From Candidatus Thiothrix sulfatifontis (GTDB lineage: Bacteria > Pseudomonadota > Gammaproteobacteria > Thiotrichales > Thiotrichaceae), in assembly GCA_022828425.1 (NCBI GenBank), contig CP094685.1, forward strand, positions 1,364,001 to 1,428,000: a stretch of 64,000 nucleotides of DNA. The letters are read 5' to 3'. Shown here piece by piece: positions 8,795 through 18,036 of the stretch; within the stretch, counting starts at the first letter, position 1, and every line of letters starts with the position of its first letter. Made by a program: the position numbers and the translations under genes. The notes beneath the pieces are model-generated. The model had not been told where the DNA came from and did not search any database. It worked only from the letters and a program-made list of their open reading frames with translations.

Positions 8795-10876
8795 GTGACC
8801 CCCTTGAACCAAAAAGAAATCAGACAGCTCGAAGCCGATCTTTGGGATAGCGCGAATACCTTGCGTGCGACCTCGAAACTCACGGCTGCCGAATACAAAG
8901 AACCTGTGTTGGGCTTGATTTTATTGCGTTACGCGCAAAACCGTTTTGAACAGGCTAAAGTGCGACTCGAAGCCAATTTGCCACCCGTTGCGCCGGGGCG
9001 TACCCAAAAGTTGTTATCACCCGATCAATTCAAGGGTGAGGGCGCAATGTTCATTCCTGAGATGTCGCGGTACGACTATTTGGCAAACCGACCGGAAGGC
9101 GAGTCGATCAGCGATGCACTGAATAACGCGATGGCACTGATTGAAGCCGCCAACCCTGAATTGGCAGGGGTTTTACCGAAAAATTATAACGAACTCGCGA
9201 GTGAAGGTGAGGGCGATAAGCTGTTGCGCGAACTGATCCGCGTGTTCAATAAAGACAGCGTTAAGAACCTGACGGGTGATGTGTTCGGGCGTATTTACGA
9301 ATTCTTTCTGATGAAGTTTTCGATGGATGGCGCGGGGGCGCAGGAAGGCGGTGAATTCTTTACGCCGCCCGCTTTGGTGCAGTTGATCGTGAACCTGATT
9401 CAGCCGGATCGCGGGGTGATTCATGACCCGGCGTGTGGTTCTGGCGGGATGTTTGTGCAAACTGGACATTTCTTGGAAGAAAACCGGCGGGTGGCTTCTG
9501 TCAATGCGGCGATTCGTTGCTACGGCACGGAATTAAAATCCAATAACGTGAAGTTGGCGAAAATGAACCTCGCGATTCATGGCTTGGATGGCAAGATTTT
9601 GGAAGCCAACAGCTTTTTGGCTGACCCGCATGAGTTAGTGGGGCAATGCGATTTTGTGATGGCGAATCCGCCTTTTAATGTGAAAAAAGTCGATAAGGAT
9701 AACCAGTACGTTAAAAACGACGTGCGTTTGTTTGGCAAGGTGGAAGCCGTTACCGCCGATGATGCCGACACCGATAAAAAGAAGAAAGCGCCGCCGCGTT
9801 TGGGAATTCCGGCGGCGGATAATGGCAATTATTTGTGGATTCAGTATTTCTACCATTACCTGAATGCGAAGGGGCGGGCGGGGTTTGTGATGGCGAGTTC
9901 TGCGACCGATGCGGGCAATAGCGAGAAGCTGATTCGGCAGACGTTGATCGAAACGCAGGCGGTGGATTGCATTGTGTCGGTGGGGAATAACTTTTTCTAC
10001 ACGCGCTCGTTGCCGTGCCATGTGTGGTTTTTGGATAAGGGTAAGCGGGCGGCGAATAAAGACAAAATCCTGATGATTGATGCGCGGGCTACGTTCCGTG
10101 TGGTCACGAATACCATTAACGATTATTCGCCGGGGCAGTTGGTGAATTTCAGCGCGATGATGGCGGCGTATCGGGGTGATAAAGACGCGATTCGCCACGC
10201 GGCAGAACAGCATGAAGCCAATATTGCGGATGTGGCGATTACGTTGCGGGCGGCGGCGGAAGGGTTGCGGCGGGCGTGTTTGGGGGTGTTGGAAGGCACG
10301 GAGTGGGATATTGCGGAATTGCGGGCGGAAATTATTGTTGATGAAGCGCTGACGTTGGCGAGTAGTCGCGCTTTGTGCGGTGTGTTTGAACAGCCGGTGG
10401 CAGTGTTGAGTGCTGGGCTGGAAGGCTATCAAGCGTCGTGGGAACAAGCCCGTAAAGCGTTTGCGGCGTTGGAAAAATCTGTGCAGGGTACGCCTGATAA
10501 TAAGGCGTTGAAAAAGCAATTGGATGCGCAGGGTAAGTTGTTAAAAACGTTGGGGGCGTTGGTGAAGGGCTATTTTGAAAAAAACAGCGATGAATTGGTG
10601 AGCCTGAAACAGGCGGTGAAGGATTGGCAGGCGTTGGAGGATTATTTTCCTGATGGCGCGTATCGGGATGTGGAAGGCTTGTGCAAAATCGTCGATTTGG
10701 CGGAAGTCGCCGCGAACGATTACAGCCTCACGCCCGGTCGTTACGTCGGCTACACCGTCGATGTCAACGAAGCCTTCGACTACCAAAAACGCATCACCGA
10801 AATCCACGCTGAACTCTCCGCCCTTCATCGTGAAGCTAATACCTTGATGACGGCTATTCAGGAAACTAAATTATGA
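8795..10876 (+). CDS. hsdM: Type I restriction-modification system, DNA methyltransferase subunit M
   Basis: N6-adenine methyltransferase subunit. The 693-residue protein has an N-terminal helical domain, then FFTPPALVQLIVNLI, motif I HDPACGSGGMF, motif IV NPPF in DFVMANPPFNV near residue 290, and a motif region PCHVWFL. A long helical C-terminal extension of roughly 230 residues, rich in charged residues, goes beyond the shorter EcoKI-type HsdM. The start is a GTG at 8795; a TTG at 8804 is possible. The stop overlaps the hsdS start by 4 bases. Confidence 0.93.
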   Translation: MTPLNQKEIRQLEADLWDSANTLRATSKLTAAEYKEPVLGLILLRYAQNRFEQAKVRLEANLPPVAPGRTQKLLSPDQFKGEGAMFIPEMSRYDYLANRPEGESISDALNNAMALIEAANPELAGVLPKNYNELASEGEGDKLLRELIRVFNKDSVKNLTGDVFGRIYEFFLMKFSMDGAGAQEGGEFFTPPALVQLIVNLIQPDRGVIHDPACGSGGMFVQTGHFLEENRRVASVNAAIRCYGTELKSNNVKLAKMNLAIHGLDGKILEANSFLADPHELVGQCDFVMANPPFNVKKVDKDNQYVKNDVRLFGKVEAVTADDADTDKKKKAPPRLGIPAADNGNYLWIQYFYHYLNAKGRAGFVMASSATDAGNSEKLIRQTLIETQAVDCIVSVGNNFFYTRSLPCHVWFLDKGKRAANKDKILMIDARATFRVVTNTINDYSPGQLVNFSAMMAAYRGDKDAIRHAAEQHEANIADVAITLRAAAEGLRRACLGVLEGTEWDIAELRAEIIVDEALTLASSRALCGVFEQPVAVLSAGLEGYQASWEQARKAFAALEKSVQGTPDNKALKKQLDAQGKLLKTLGALVKGYFEKNSDELVSLKQAVKDWQALEDYFPDGAYRDVEGLCKIVDLAEVAANDYSLTPGRYVGYTVDVNEAFDYQKRITEIHAELSALHREANTLMTAIQETKL

Positions 10877-12060
10877 TTTTTGAATGGCAAAAAGTTAATT
10901 TAGAAGCAGTATATGACGGCTTGTATGATGGACCCCATGCAACACCTAAAGAAAGTGAATCAGGTGCAATATTTCTTGGAATAAAGAACGTTACCGAAGA
11001 TGGACGACTTGATTTAAGCGATATTCGCTATATTGCAGAAGATGATTTTGCAACATGGACTAGGCGTGTTACTCCACAAAAAGACGATATTGTTTTTTCA
11101 TACGAAGCGACACTTCATCGTTATGCTAAAATTCCTGCTAATTTTCGTGGTTGTTTGGGACGAAGAATGGCGCTTATTCGACCGAATAAGAAGAAGGTAA
11201 ACGTCGATTTTCTTTTTCACTACTTTCTTAGTCCATTATGGAAATCTGAAGTAGAGGGAAATATTTTAAGTGGTTCAACGGTTGATCGTATTCCGTTAAC
11301 CAATGTCCCAAGATTTGAGATTTACCTGCCACCGTTGCAAATACAGCAGAAAATCGCGGCGATTCTTTCGGCTTACGACGACCTTATCGAGAATAATCTG
11401 CAACGTATCAAGCTCTTGGAAGAAATGGCACAAATCACCTACGAAGAATGGTTTGTGCGGATGAAGTTTCCGGGGCATGAAACCGCGCAGTGGGATAAGG
11501 AAACCGGATTGCCGGATGGGTGGGCGAAAATACCACTAGGTAATATGATGATCTTTCATTATGGCAAAGGCTTAAGAAGCCATGAGAAAAGAGAAGGCAA
11601 AGTACCTATTTACAGTTCTGCTGGTATTTTTGGTTATCATGATGTTAGCTTGGTTGATGCGCCCGGTATTATTGTCGGAAGGAAAGGCAATGTTGGCTCA
11701 GTATTTTGGAGTCAAGAGCCTTTTTTCCCGATGGATACGACTTACTACGTTGAATCCAAAGAATCGCTTTATTTCGCTTATTTCGCGCTCAAAAGTGTAG
11801 AGTTTATTAATAATGATGCTGCCGTGCCTGGGCTAAATAGAAATGCGGCGTATGCCATGAAAATAATATCGCCGATTTCTGAGTTAATCGACCGCTTTGA
11901 AGAAAAAGTTAAACCCACTTTTATAACTGTTTTTAATTTGAAAAAGCAGAACGAGTTATTGCGGGAGGCGCGGGAAATTTTGTTGCCGCGTTTGATGACG
12001 GGCGTGATGGACGTGGATCAGGTGGAAGTGCCGGAGGCGTTGTTGGCGCGGGTGGCGTAA
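10873..12060 (+). CDS. hsdS: Type I restriction-modification system, specificity subunit S
   Basis: Determines which DNA sequence the HsdM/HsdR complex recognises. The 395-residue protein has two target-recognition domains, each followed by a helical spacer: the first spacer reads QQKIAAILSAYDDLIENNLQ, the second LKKQNELLREAREILLPRLM. The two recognition domains (about 10880-11320 and 11530-11930) are clearly more AT-rich than the spacers, which fits domain exchange between strains. The target sequence cannot be read from the protein. Confidence 0.92.
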   Translation: MIFEWQKVNLEAVYDGLYDGPHATPKESESGAIFLGIKNVTEDGRLDLSDIRYIAEDDFATWTRRVTPQKDDIVFSYEATLHRYAKIPANFRGCLGRRMALIRPNKKKVNVDFLFHYFLSPLWKSEVEGNILSGSTVDRIPLTNVPRFEIYLPPLQIQQKIAAILSAYDDLIENNLQRIKLLEEMAQITYEEWFVRMKFPGHETAQWDKETGLPDGWAKIPLGNMMIFHYGKGLRSHEKREGKVPIYSSAGIFGYHDVSLVDAPGIIVGRKGNVGSVFWSQEPFFPMDTTYYVESKESLYFAYFALKSVEFINNDAAVPGLNRNAAYAMKIISPISELIDRFEEKVKPTFITVFNLKKQNELLREAREILLPRLMTGVMDVDQVEVPEALLARVA

Positions 12061-12072
12061 CACTCGCTGAAG

Positions 12073-12363
12073 CTATTTCTTGAACAAGTCCGAGTGTGTG
12101 CCTGTTGCCTCTAGCCGTAGCTCTTGAAGCTCCAAAAGCTGATCATCTGTTTTCTTGTAGATCAGTACCCAGTCGGGTTCTACATGGCAATCACGAAAAC
12201 CAACGAAATTCCCGCTTAACGGATGGTCACACAGTGCCGGGGGTAAGTCTTCGTCATTGGCTAACATCAGGATGACAGCGTTTATTTTCTGCAAATCCTT
12301 TCCCCGTTTTTTCATCAGCTTGTATTCCCGCTTGAAGCGGTTTGATTGCGTTATTTCTCGCAT
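12073..12363 (-). CDS. YafQ-type mRNA interferase toxin (RelE superfamily)
   Basis: A 96-residue small basic toxin that would cut mRNA on the ribosome. The pattern follows YafQ: TQSNRFKREYKLMKKRGKDL at the N-terminus, the LCDHPLSGNFVGFRDCHVEPDWVLIY core holding the catalytic His/Asp residues, and LELQELRLEATGTHSDLF at the end with the last His. It lies 14 bases downstream of its probable antitoxin on the same strand, and is placed against the hsd operon in opposite orientation. Confidence 0.88.
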   Translation of the reverse strand: MREITQSNRFKREYKLMKKRGKDLQKINAVILMLANDEDLPPALCDHPLSGNFVGFRDCHVEPDWVLIYKKTDDQLLELQELRLEATGTHSDLFKK

Positions 12364-12377
12364 AGGGCTTAGAGTCG

Positions 12378-12656
12378 TTACTCAGCGAAAGAAAAGGGGG
12401 TGTAGCCTTTTTCGCTGTCAGGCTTGAGTAAATCCCGTGCTAGTTGGTCGTTTGGGATGTGTCCATCACCAACGGGGCAGCGGTCGGTTTTTTTGATCGG
12501 GAAGGGAATAGACCGGGTTTCAACCACTTGCTGAAGAAATAGGCGGACGGCTTGCGCGGGGGTAATCCCCAACTCACGAAACACGGAAAAAGCGGCGGCT
12601 TTCTCATCGTGTGAAAGCCGTATTTGATAGGAAACTGAGCGGGACATAAACTTCAC
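12378..12656 (-). CDS. RelB/DinJ-family antitoxin
   Basis: A 92-residue antitoxin. The N-terminal half is a ribbon-helix-helix domain (SVSYQIRLSHDEKAAAFSVFRELGITPAQAVRLFLQQV, given in parts: strand SVSYQIRLS, helix AAAFSVFREL, helix TPAQAVRLFL). The remainder would bind the YafQ-type toxin encoded 14 bases downstream. Either Met 1 or the Met at residue 4 (12647) could be the start. Confidence 0.83.
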   Translation of the reverse strand: MKFMSRSVSYQIRLSHDEKAAAFSVFRELGITPAQAVRLFLQQVVETRSIPFPIKKTDRCPVGDGHIPNDQLARDLLKPDSEKGYTPFSFAE

Positions 12657-12778
12657 CCTAGAAAAAAACAGTGTAGTTTCATTGTAGTGACAAGAGCAGG
12701 AAAAGCAAACCGATACGTAACGCGGTGAATTCGCCTCATGCTACACTTTTACTATCGAATTACCATAGGTAACAGGTC

Positions 12779-13177
12779 ATGCCGACGGTTCAAATAGACC
12801 AAGAAGCAACGCTGCTCGGTACTACTAATAGCGGATTATCCGAGATACAACAGCAACGTTTCTCAGAGCTAGATCACAAACGACAAGCAGAAACATTAAG
12901 CGTCGCAGAGCATCAGGAATTACTCGGTTTGATTGATGAAATGGAAGCACACAATGTCAAACGTGTCATTTTGAACATGGTGCAATCCCGCCAGTTGACC
13001 CTAGCCAAAGCTGCAAAATTCGCCAACATGGATTTGTCATCTTTCATCGAACTGCTAGGCGCAAGCGGCATTGATGCGGTGGACTACCCACCCGAAGAAC
13101 TCGAACGTGAATTAGAGGATGCGCTTGCTGCCTGTGATCATAGTGATGCCAGCTCATTGATTACAATAACGGATTGA
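12779..13177 (+). CDS. UPF0175-type antitoxin, probably orphaned
   Basis: A 132-residue protein. The C-terminal half reads LTLAKAAKFANMDLSSFIELL then GIDAVDYPPEELEREL, the pattern of the UPF0175 antitoxin family that pairs with DUF3368 PIN toxins. The N-terminal half has no clear relative. No toxin gene follows. The last residues, SDASSLITIT, look like the N-terminus of a DUF3368 toxin (usual start xVSDxSPLI), suggesting that the toxin gene was lost and its first codons fused in frame to the antitoxin. Confidence 0.6.
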   Translation: MPTVQIDQEATLLGTTNSGLSEIQQQRFSELDHKRQAETLSVAEHQELLGLIDEMEAHNVKRVILNMVQSRQLTLAKAAKFANMDLSSFIELLGASGIDAVDYPPEELERELEDALAACDHSDASSLITITD

Positions 13178-13214
13178 CGATTTTGACACTGCCAATAAGT
13201 TGGTGTCGAAGAAA

Positions 13215-13436
13215 CTACACTCTTTCATGCAGTTCATCCCGATTGAATTTCCAACCGTTGGAGTCACCTTGCCCTGAAAGGCATAAAAACTCATTGAAAC
13301 TGGCATTGGCTTGCTGTTGGCGAGTCAATTGCTCCAAGTATTCCCGAACCATTTGGTTGAGGCTTTTGCCCATATCCTGCGCAATTTTGCGGGCATCGTT
13401 AACCACTTTGTCATCTATGGAAAAGGTAATATTCAT
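13215..13436 (-). CDS. Ribbon-helix-helix antitoxin, orphan
   Basis: A 73-residue protein with a short strand (MNITFSIDD) and two helices (VVNDARKIAQDMG, SLNQMVREYLEQL), the ribbon-helix-helix type found before VapC-like PIN toxins. Its tail (GWKFNRDELHER) is typical of such antitoxins. No toxin follows: only 37 bases separate its stop from the stop of the facing UPF0175 gene. It is probably the remnant of a decayed toxin-antitoxin pair, although it may still bind DNA. Confidence 0.65.
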   Translation of the reverse strand: MNITFSIDDKVVNDARKIAQDMGKSLNQMVREYLEQLTRQQQANASFNEFLCLSGQGDSNGWKFNRDELHERV

Positions 13437-13584
13437 TACGCAGCCTCCGTATAACAGTAATAAATAGATTGTGGTGTGGTGTCAGCCCATTTGCAATGTT
13501 AAGCCGCTATCATTCAGCGCGGTATGTCGATAAAATCGCCGTATTCAGCAGCCTTGGGCAAGGCTGCACATTCCTGTGGGGGCG

Positions 13585-16500
13585 ATGATGAGCTACGAAT
13601 ATTCCGAAGATGCACTGGTGGAGGCTGCCGCCGAAGAAATCCTGTTGGATTTAAACTGGCAAGTCGTCACCGCATGGCACAAGGAAACGTTTGCTAGAAT
13701 GCCCGACCGCAGCGACGGTTTACTCGGTCGCGCTAACCGCACCGAAGTGATCTTGCAACGCTATCTCATGGCAGCCCTTAAACAACTCAACCCCGATCTT
13801 CCCACTGCCGCTTATCACAGTGCCATCGAACAACTCAAACAAGCCGACGTGGGAAAAAAACTGGCGGACATTAACAAAGCCAAGCACGCTTTACTGACGC
13901 AAGGGGTGGAGGTGAGTTATCAAGATGCGAAAGGCGTGTTGCACAAGAAAAAGCTCAGGGTGTTTAACTTCCAAGAACCAGAGAAAAACCACTTCCTCGC
14001 CGTGCGCCAGCTCGTCATCAAGGGCGAACTCTACGAAAAGCGCCCCGATATTATTGGCTTTGTGAACGGCATTCCCTTGGTGTTTTTCGAGCTGAAAGCC
14101 CATCACACCGATTTACACAATGGCTACACCGAGAATTTGACCGACTATAAAGGTGGCAAAAATCACGAAGGCACAATTCCCGCGTTATTCCATTGCAATG
14201 CGTTTATCATCCTCAGTAATGGCACGGATGCACGGGTCGGCACGCTGACCAGCGCATTCAAATTCTTTCAAGAATGGAAACGTTACGAAGAAGATGATGC
14301 AGGCGAAGTTAGTCTTGATACTTTGCTACGCGGTACGTGCGAAAAAAACCGTTTGCTGGATTTGCTCGAAAATTTTCTGTTATTCGACGGGCAGGGCGAT
14401 GATCTCGCGAAAATCATGGCGAAAAACCACCAGTTTCTCGGCGTGAATAAGGTGCTGACTCAAGCCCGCACGCTTGACGATTTAAAGGGAAAACTCGGCG
14501 TGTTTTGGCATACGCAAGGGTCGGGCAAGTCGTATTCGATGGTGTTTATGTGCCAGAAATTACTGCGCAAGTTTGGCGGTAGTTACACTTTTTTGCTGGT
14601 CACTGACCGCAGCGAATTGGAAAACCAGTTGTACGATACGTTTTCGGGTTGTGGGGCATTGCCGAGCCAATTACCGAAACGGGGCGTGCGTGCCAAAAGC
14701 CGCGAACATTTGCGCGAGTTGTTGGCAGACAATCACCGCTATGTGTTTACCTTGATTCACAAATTTTCGTTTGATCCGAAACAGGAAAGCGTTTATCCGC
14801 TGATTACAGAGCGTGCCAATATTATCGTGATTTCCGATGAAGCCCACCGCACGCAGGGTGGTACATTTGCTCGTAATATGCGCTTTAGTGCTATTCCGAA
14901 TGCGTCGTATCTGGGTTTCACCGGCACACCGCTGATTGATGAAGAGGATGAAATTACCAAGAATATTTTCGGTGATTACGTGTCGGTGTATGATTTTAAA
15001 AAGGCGATTGCTGACAATGCCACCTTGCCCTTGCGTTACCAAAACAGAGGCGAGAAGCTGCATATTGAAAACCCCCAACTCGATGAGCGCATGGCGGCGA
15101 TTATCAACGAAGAGGAGTTGGATGCGGCGCAACTCGCCAAACTCAAACGTGCCTTTGCCCGCGATTATCCGGTTTTGACGGCAGAACACCGCTTAAAAGC
15201 CATTGCGCGGGATTTGGTGTGGCATTTCAACGGGCGTGGTTATCAAGGCAAAGCCATGTTCGTGGCGTTAGACAAACCCACCGCTGTGCGGATGTATGAT
15301 TTTATCATGGGCTATTGGTCGGAATACGTCAGTGAGTTGGAACAGCGTATCAATACCGCTGAGGATGAGCAGCAAGCGCAAAAACTCAAGCGTCAATTAC
15401 AGCGAGTCCAAACCACCGAAGTGTGTGTGGTGGTCAGCCCTGAACAAAACGAGTTAAAGACGTTTGCTGACTTGGGGCTGGAGATTAAACCGCACCGCCA
15501 GAAAATGGTGGAGCGTGATCTGGAAACCGAATTCAAAGACGACGCTAACCCGTTTCGTTTGGCGATTGTGTGCGCGATGTGGATTACCGGCTTTGATGCG
15601 CCCTGTGTGTCGACGGTGTATTTGGATAAACCGATTCAAGGGCATACTTTGATGCAAACCATTGCCCGCGCCAATCGTGTGTATGACGATGAAAAAGAAA
15701 ACGGGTTGATTATCGACTACGGCAATGTCTACCAACAGCTCGAAAAAGCCTATGCCGTGTATGGCGAGGGCGGCAAAGGCAAGAAAAAGCCAGGGGACGA
15801 TCATCCCGTTGAGCTGTTGGAGGCAATGGAATCCGAACTCAGTGCCGCCATTGTGACGGTGCGCGATTACTTGCTGGCGGTCGGTTTTGAACTGGATAAT
15901 TTGATTCAGGCGGTCAGTGCCGTAAAAAAATTGGCGGCATTGCGGCAAGCCCGCGAAGCAGTATCCTTAAATGAAACCACGCGCACCCAATACGAATTCG
16001 CGGCGCGGCAGGTGTTTCGCAAATACAATGCCTTGTGTCTTGAGCCATTGGTGAAGCCCTACACGCCTGCTTTTAATGCGATTGAAGCCATTTACGCCCA
16101 GCTTAACCAGAAAACCAAAACGGCGGATATTACCGCTGTTATTCGCCAGCTTCAGCAAGAAGTGAACATCAGCGTGAGTACGTTGGACGGTGCTAAAGAA
16201 GACGATCGCTTTGAAGACACTTACGTGGATTTGAGTACACTCGATTTTGACAAATTGCGGGCAGCGTTTGCTAAATCCATCCAAAAGAACACCGTGGTAT
16301 TTGATCTCCAGCAAGCCATTGAGCAACGGCTTACGCAAATGCTGCAAGCGAATCCGACCCGCTTAGCGTTTTACATGAAGTACCAAGCGATTATTAAAGC
16401 CTACAACGCAGGCAAAGATCAGCAGGCGGTGCAACAAGCCTTTGATAAATTGAGTGATTTTGTAAAAAACATCCTCAGCCCAGAAACCGAGCGAGCCATG

Positions 16501-16794
16501 CGTGAATGTTTGGATGAGGAAACGCTGGCGATTTTCGATCTGTTGAAAAAACCAGAACTTAATCTCGCAGAACGCCAGCAGGTTAAACAGGTGGCAACAG
16601 AAACCTTGGCAACCTTGAAAGCCGAACAACTGAAAATAGCGCGTTGGCGGGAAAGCGTTCAAGTGACTGCCCAAGTCCGCACGCTGATTGATGAACGCCT
16701 GCAATGGTTGCCTGCCGCCGCCTACCCTGATGCGGAATTAGCGCTGAAAGGTCATGTGGTTTACCAGCATGTGTATAGCCACTCTTCCATGTAA
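13585..16794 (+). CDS. hsdR: Type I restriction endonuclease, subunit R
   Basis: Motor and nuclease subunit. The protein is about 1,069 residues. It has a PD-(D/E)xK nuclease near the N-terminus (RPDIIGF then VFFELKAHH), the SF2 translocase motifs HTQGSGKSYSM (Walker A), SDEAHRTQGG (DEAH box), GFTGTPL, and ITGFDAPC ... QTIARANRVYDD (motifs V and VI), and a helical C-terminus that docks to HsdM. An ATG at 13588 or a GTG at 13576 are alternative starts. It is separated from hsdMS by three toxin-antitoxin-type genes. Its end overlaps the facing kinase-like gene by 34 bases. Confidence 0.93.
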   Translation: MMSYEYSEDALVEAAAEEILLDLNWQVVTAWHKETFARMPDRSDGLLGRANRTEVILQRYLMAALKQLNPDLPTAAYHSAIEQLKQADVGKKLADINKAKHALLTQGVEVSYQDAKGVLHKKKLRVFNFQEPEKNHFLAVRQLVIKGELYEKRPDIIGFVNGIPLVFFELKAHHTDLHNGYTENLTDYKGGKNHEGTIPALFHCNAFIILSNGTDARVGTLTSAFKFFQEWKRYEEDDAGEVSLDTLLRGTCEKNRLLDLLENFLLFDGQGDDLAKIMAKNHQFLGVNKVLTQARTLDDLKGKLGVFWHTQGSGKSYSMVFMCQKLLRKFGGSYTFLLVTDRSELENQLYDTFSGCGALPSQLPKRGVRAKSREHLRELLADNHRYVFTLIHKFSFDPKQESVYPLITERANIIVISDEAHRTQGGTFARNMRFSAIPNASYLGFTGTPLIDEEDEITKNIFGDYVSVYDFKKAIADNATLPLRYQNRGEKLHIENPQLDERMAAIINEEELDAAQLAKLKRAFARDYPVLTAEHRLKAIARDLVWHFNGRGYQGKAMFVALDKPTAVRMYDFIMGYWSEYVSELEQRINTAEDEQQAQKLKRQLQRVQTTEVCVVVSPEQNELKTFADLGLEIKPHRQKMVERDLETEFKDDANPFRLAIVCAMWITGFDAPCVSTVYLDKPIQGHTLMQTIARANRVYDDEKENGLIIDYGNVYQQLEKAYAVYGEGGKGKKKPGDDHPVELLEAMESELSAAIVTVRDYLLAVGFELDNLIQAVSAVKKLAALRQAREAVSLNETTRTQYEFAARQVFRKYNALCLEPLVKPYTPAFNAIEAIYAQLNQKTKTADITAVIRQLQQEVNISVSTLDGAKEDDRFEDTYVDLSTLDFDKLRAAFAKSIQKNTVVFDLQQAIEQRLTQMLQANPTRLAFYMKYQAIIKAYNAGKDQQAVQQAFDKLSDFVKNILSPETERAMRECLDEETLAIFDLLKKPELNLAERQQVKQVATETLATLKAEQLKIARWRESVQVTAQVRTLIDERLQWLPAAAYPDAELALKGHVVYQHVYSHSSM

Positions 16795-17474
16795 TCGCCC
16801 ATCTTCGGCGCGAACGGATCCATAATCACAATCTTGCCATCTTTCACTTGGCGCATTAGGTTATCGCCGTGCAAATCCCAGTTAAGGTATTTTGGGTGTT
16901 CGCGGTAATATTTGCAGAGCTTGCGCATGTCACTCGCTAACTCATCGCCATAGTGCGCGGCGACGTAGCCCCAGACTTTGATACGTTCGGCCTCTTCCAT
17001 CCAGTCGATTTCGTGGACGTGTTCGGTGAAAAAAGCAGAATCGGCTTCATCCAAATGCTCCAAGCGTTCCATCACGTAGATGATGCGGTAATCGGGTTCT
17101 TCAAACGTGAATAAGTGGATACAGGCGGGGTCAAGCGGTTGCCCCTCTTCATCCAACACCCCCACGCGGCGGGCAAATGGCACACGGGTGAGCTGGTGCT
17201 TTTCGATAGCATCCAGAAAATATTCCAGCCCTAACGACTGTTTTTCCAGAATAACGTAGTTTTGCCAAGCATCACTCCCGGTGTCAGCGGTGAATAGCCG
17301 TTTGCATTCCGCGCATTTCACGCTGAGTTTATTGCCGCCATCGAAGCATTTCATTTCGTAGACTTTGGTGAGGAAGGTGTTCTCGCACTGTGGGCAGTCC
17401 ATGCGTTTGAACTTGCCGCTGAGGAAGCAGTCGAGGATTTCTTTGCTAGAGTCGAGTGGTGCTACGGTATCCAT
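16761..17474 (-). CDS. Zinc-ribbon protein with kinase-like fold
   Basis: A 237-residue protein of unrecognised family. An N-terminal zinc ribbon is likely (CPQC near residue 26 and CAEC near residue 54). The C-terminal half resembles protein kinases or aminoglycoside phosphotransferases: IIYVMERLEHLD (hinge), then NWDLHGDNLM (catalytic loop, Asp and Asn) and IVIMDPFAP (metal-binding Asp). I see no glycine-rich loop, so an incomplete kinase is possible. It lies 3 bases downstream of the HAD-type gene, so the two probably act together. Convergent coding overlap with hsdR is 34 bases. Confidence 0.6.
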   Translation of the reverse strand: MDTVAPLDSSKEILDCFLSGKFKRMDCPQCENTFLTKVYEMKCFDGGNKLSVKCAECKRLFTADTGSDAWQNYVILEKQSLGLEYFLDAIEKHQLTRVPFARRVGVLDEEGQPLDPACIHLFTFEEPDYRIIYVMERLEHLDEADSAFFTEHVHEIDWMEEAERIKVWGYVAAHYGDELASDMRKLCKYYREHPKYLNWDLHGDNLMRQVKDGKIVIMDPFAPKMGDYMEEWLYTCW

Positions 17475-17477
17475 AAA

Positions 17478-17960
17478 TCAGTACTCTATTCCGTTTCTGA
17501 TAAGCAAAGGCGTACCGAATTGGGTAATGGCGGGAAAATAATCATCTATCCACATCCCAACACTGATGCCTTCGTGGAGCATAAAGGCACGTTTTTTCTT
17601 ACCATCGGTGGTGTAGACCCGAATGCCTGCATCATGCAATTTGTCGTGAATTTCCACCAAATTCTCATGGTCATCATCACGCAGGGTGCAAACGACAGGT
17701 TCCCAATCACGACTGCGGTAAGCGTCGATTAAATCGAGATAGAAATCCACGTCTGCCGTGATGGTGTTGTCAAAATCAATGGCGACAATGCGCGAGGTCG
17801 GGGAGTCCGCCAGCACGTAAGCGTCGATGGCGAATTCATCAAACTGCGTAATAATGCGGTGCTTACCATGTAATTTAATAGCAGATTCCAGCACCCTGAA
17901 TGCGGCGCATGGCAAACGGTTTTGGTAATAAAAAACGAGTCCAGACATGTATTTTCTCAC
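17478..17960 (-). CDS. HAD-superfamily hydrolase-like protein
   Basis: A 160-residue protein whose core shows HAD motif I DFDNTI (nucleophile Asp near residue 62), motif II-like VVCTLRDD, a Lys-rich segment GKKKRAF and motif IV-like WIDDYFP. It is small and lacks a large cap, resembling phage-type phosphatases. The substrate is unknown. The start could be the Met at residue 1 or the Met four codons on (17948). It precedes the kinase-like gene by 3 bases on the same strand; a kinase/phosphatase pair beside a restriction system is worth attention. Confidence 0.6.
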   Translation of the reverse strand: MRKYMSGLVFYYQNRLPCAAFRVLESAIKLHGKHRIITQFDEFAIDAYVLADSPTSRIVAIDFDNTITADVDFYLDLIDAYRSRDWEPVVCTLRDDDHENLVEIHDKLHDAGIRVYTTDGKKKRAFMLHEGISVGMWIDDYFPAITQFGTPLLIRNGIEY

Positions 17961-18036
17961 TAGCGGGTGAAAGTATTTGTTTTATTAGTGGCTAGGATAA
18001 GGACAGCAGCGTAGACAGGCAATGATTTAAGGCAAG

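Noticed and set aside
9635..10519. Open frame of 294 codons on the minus strand
   Set aside because: Arg/His/Pro-rich translation opposite hsdM; the hsdM frame has all methylase motifs.
13585..16794. hsdR as a helicase-only defence protein
   Set aside because: A PD-(D/E)xK nuclease (RPDIIGF...FELKA) and the full translocase motif set are present, and hsdMS are nearby.
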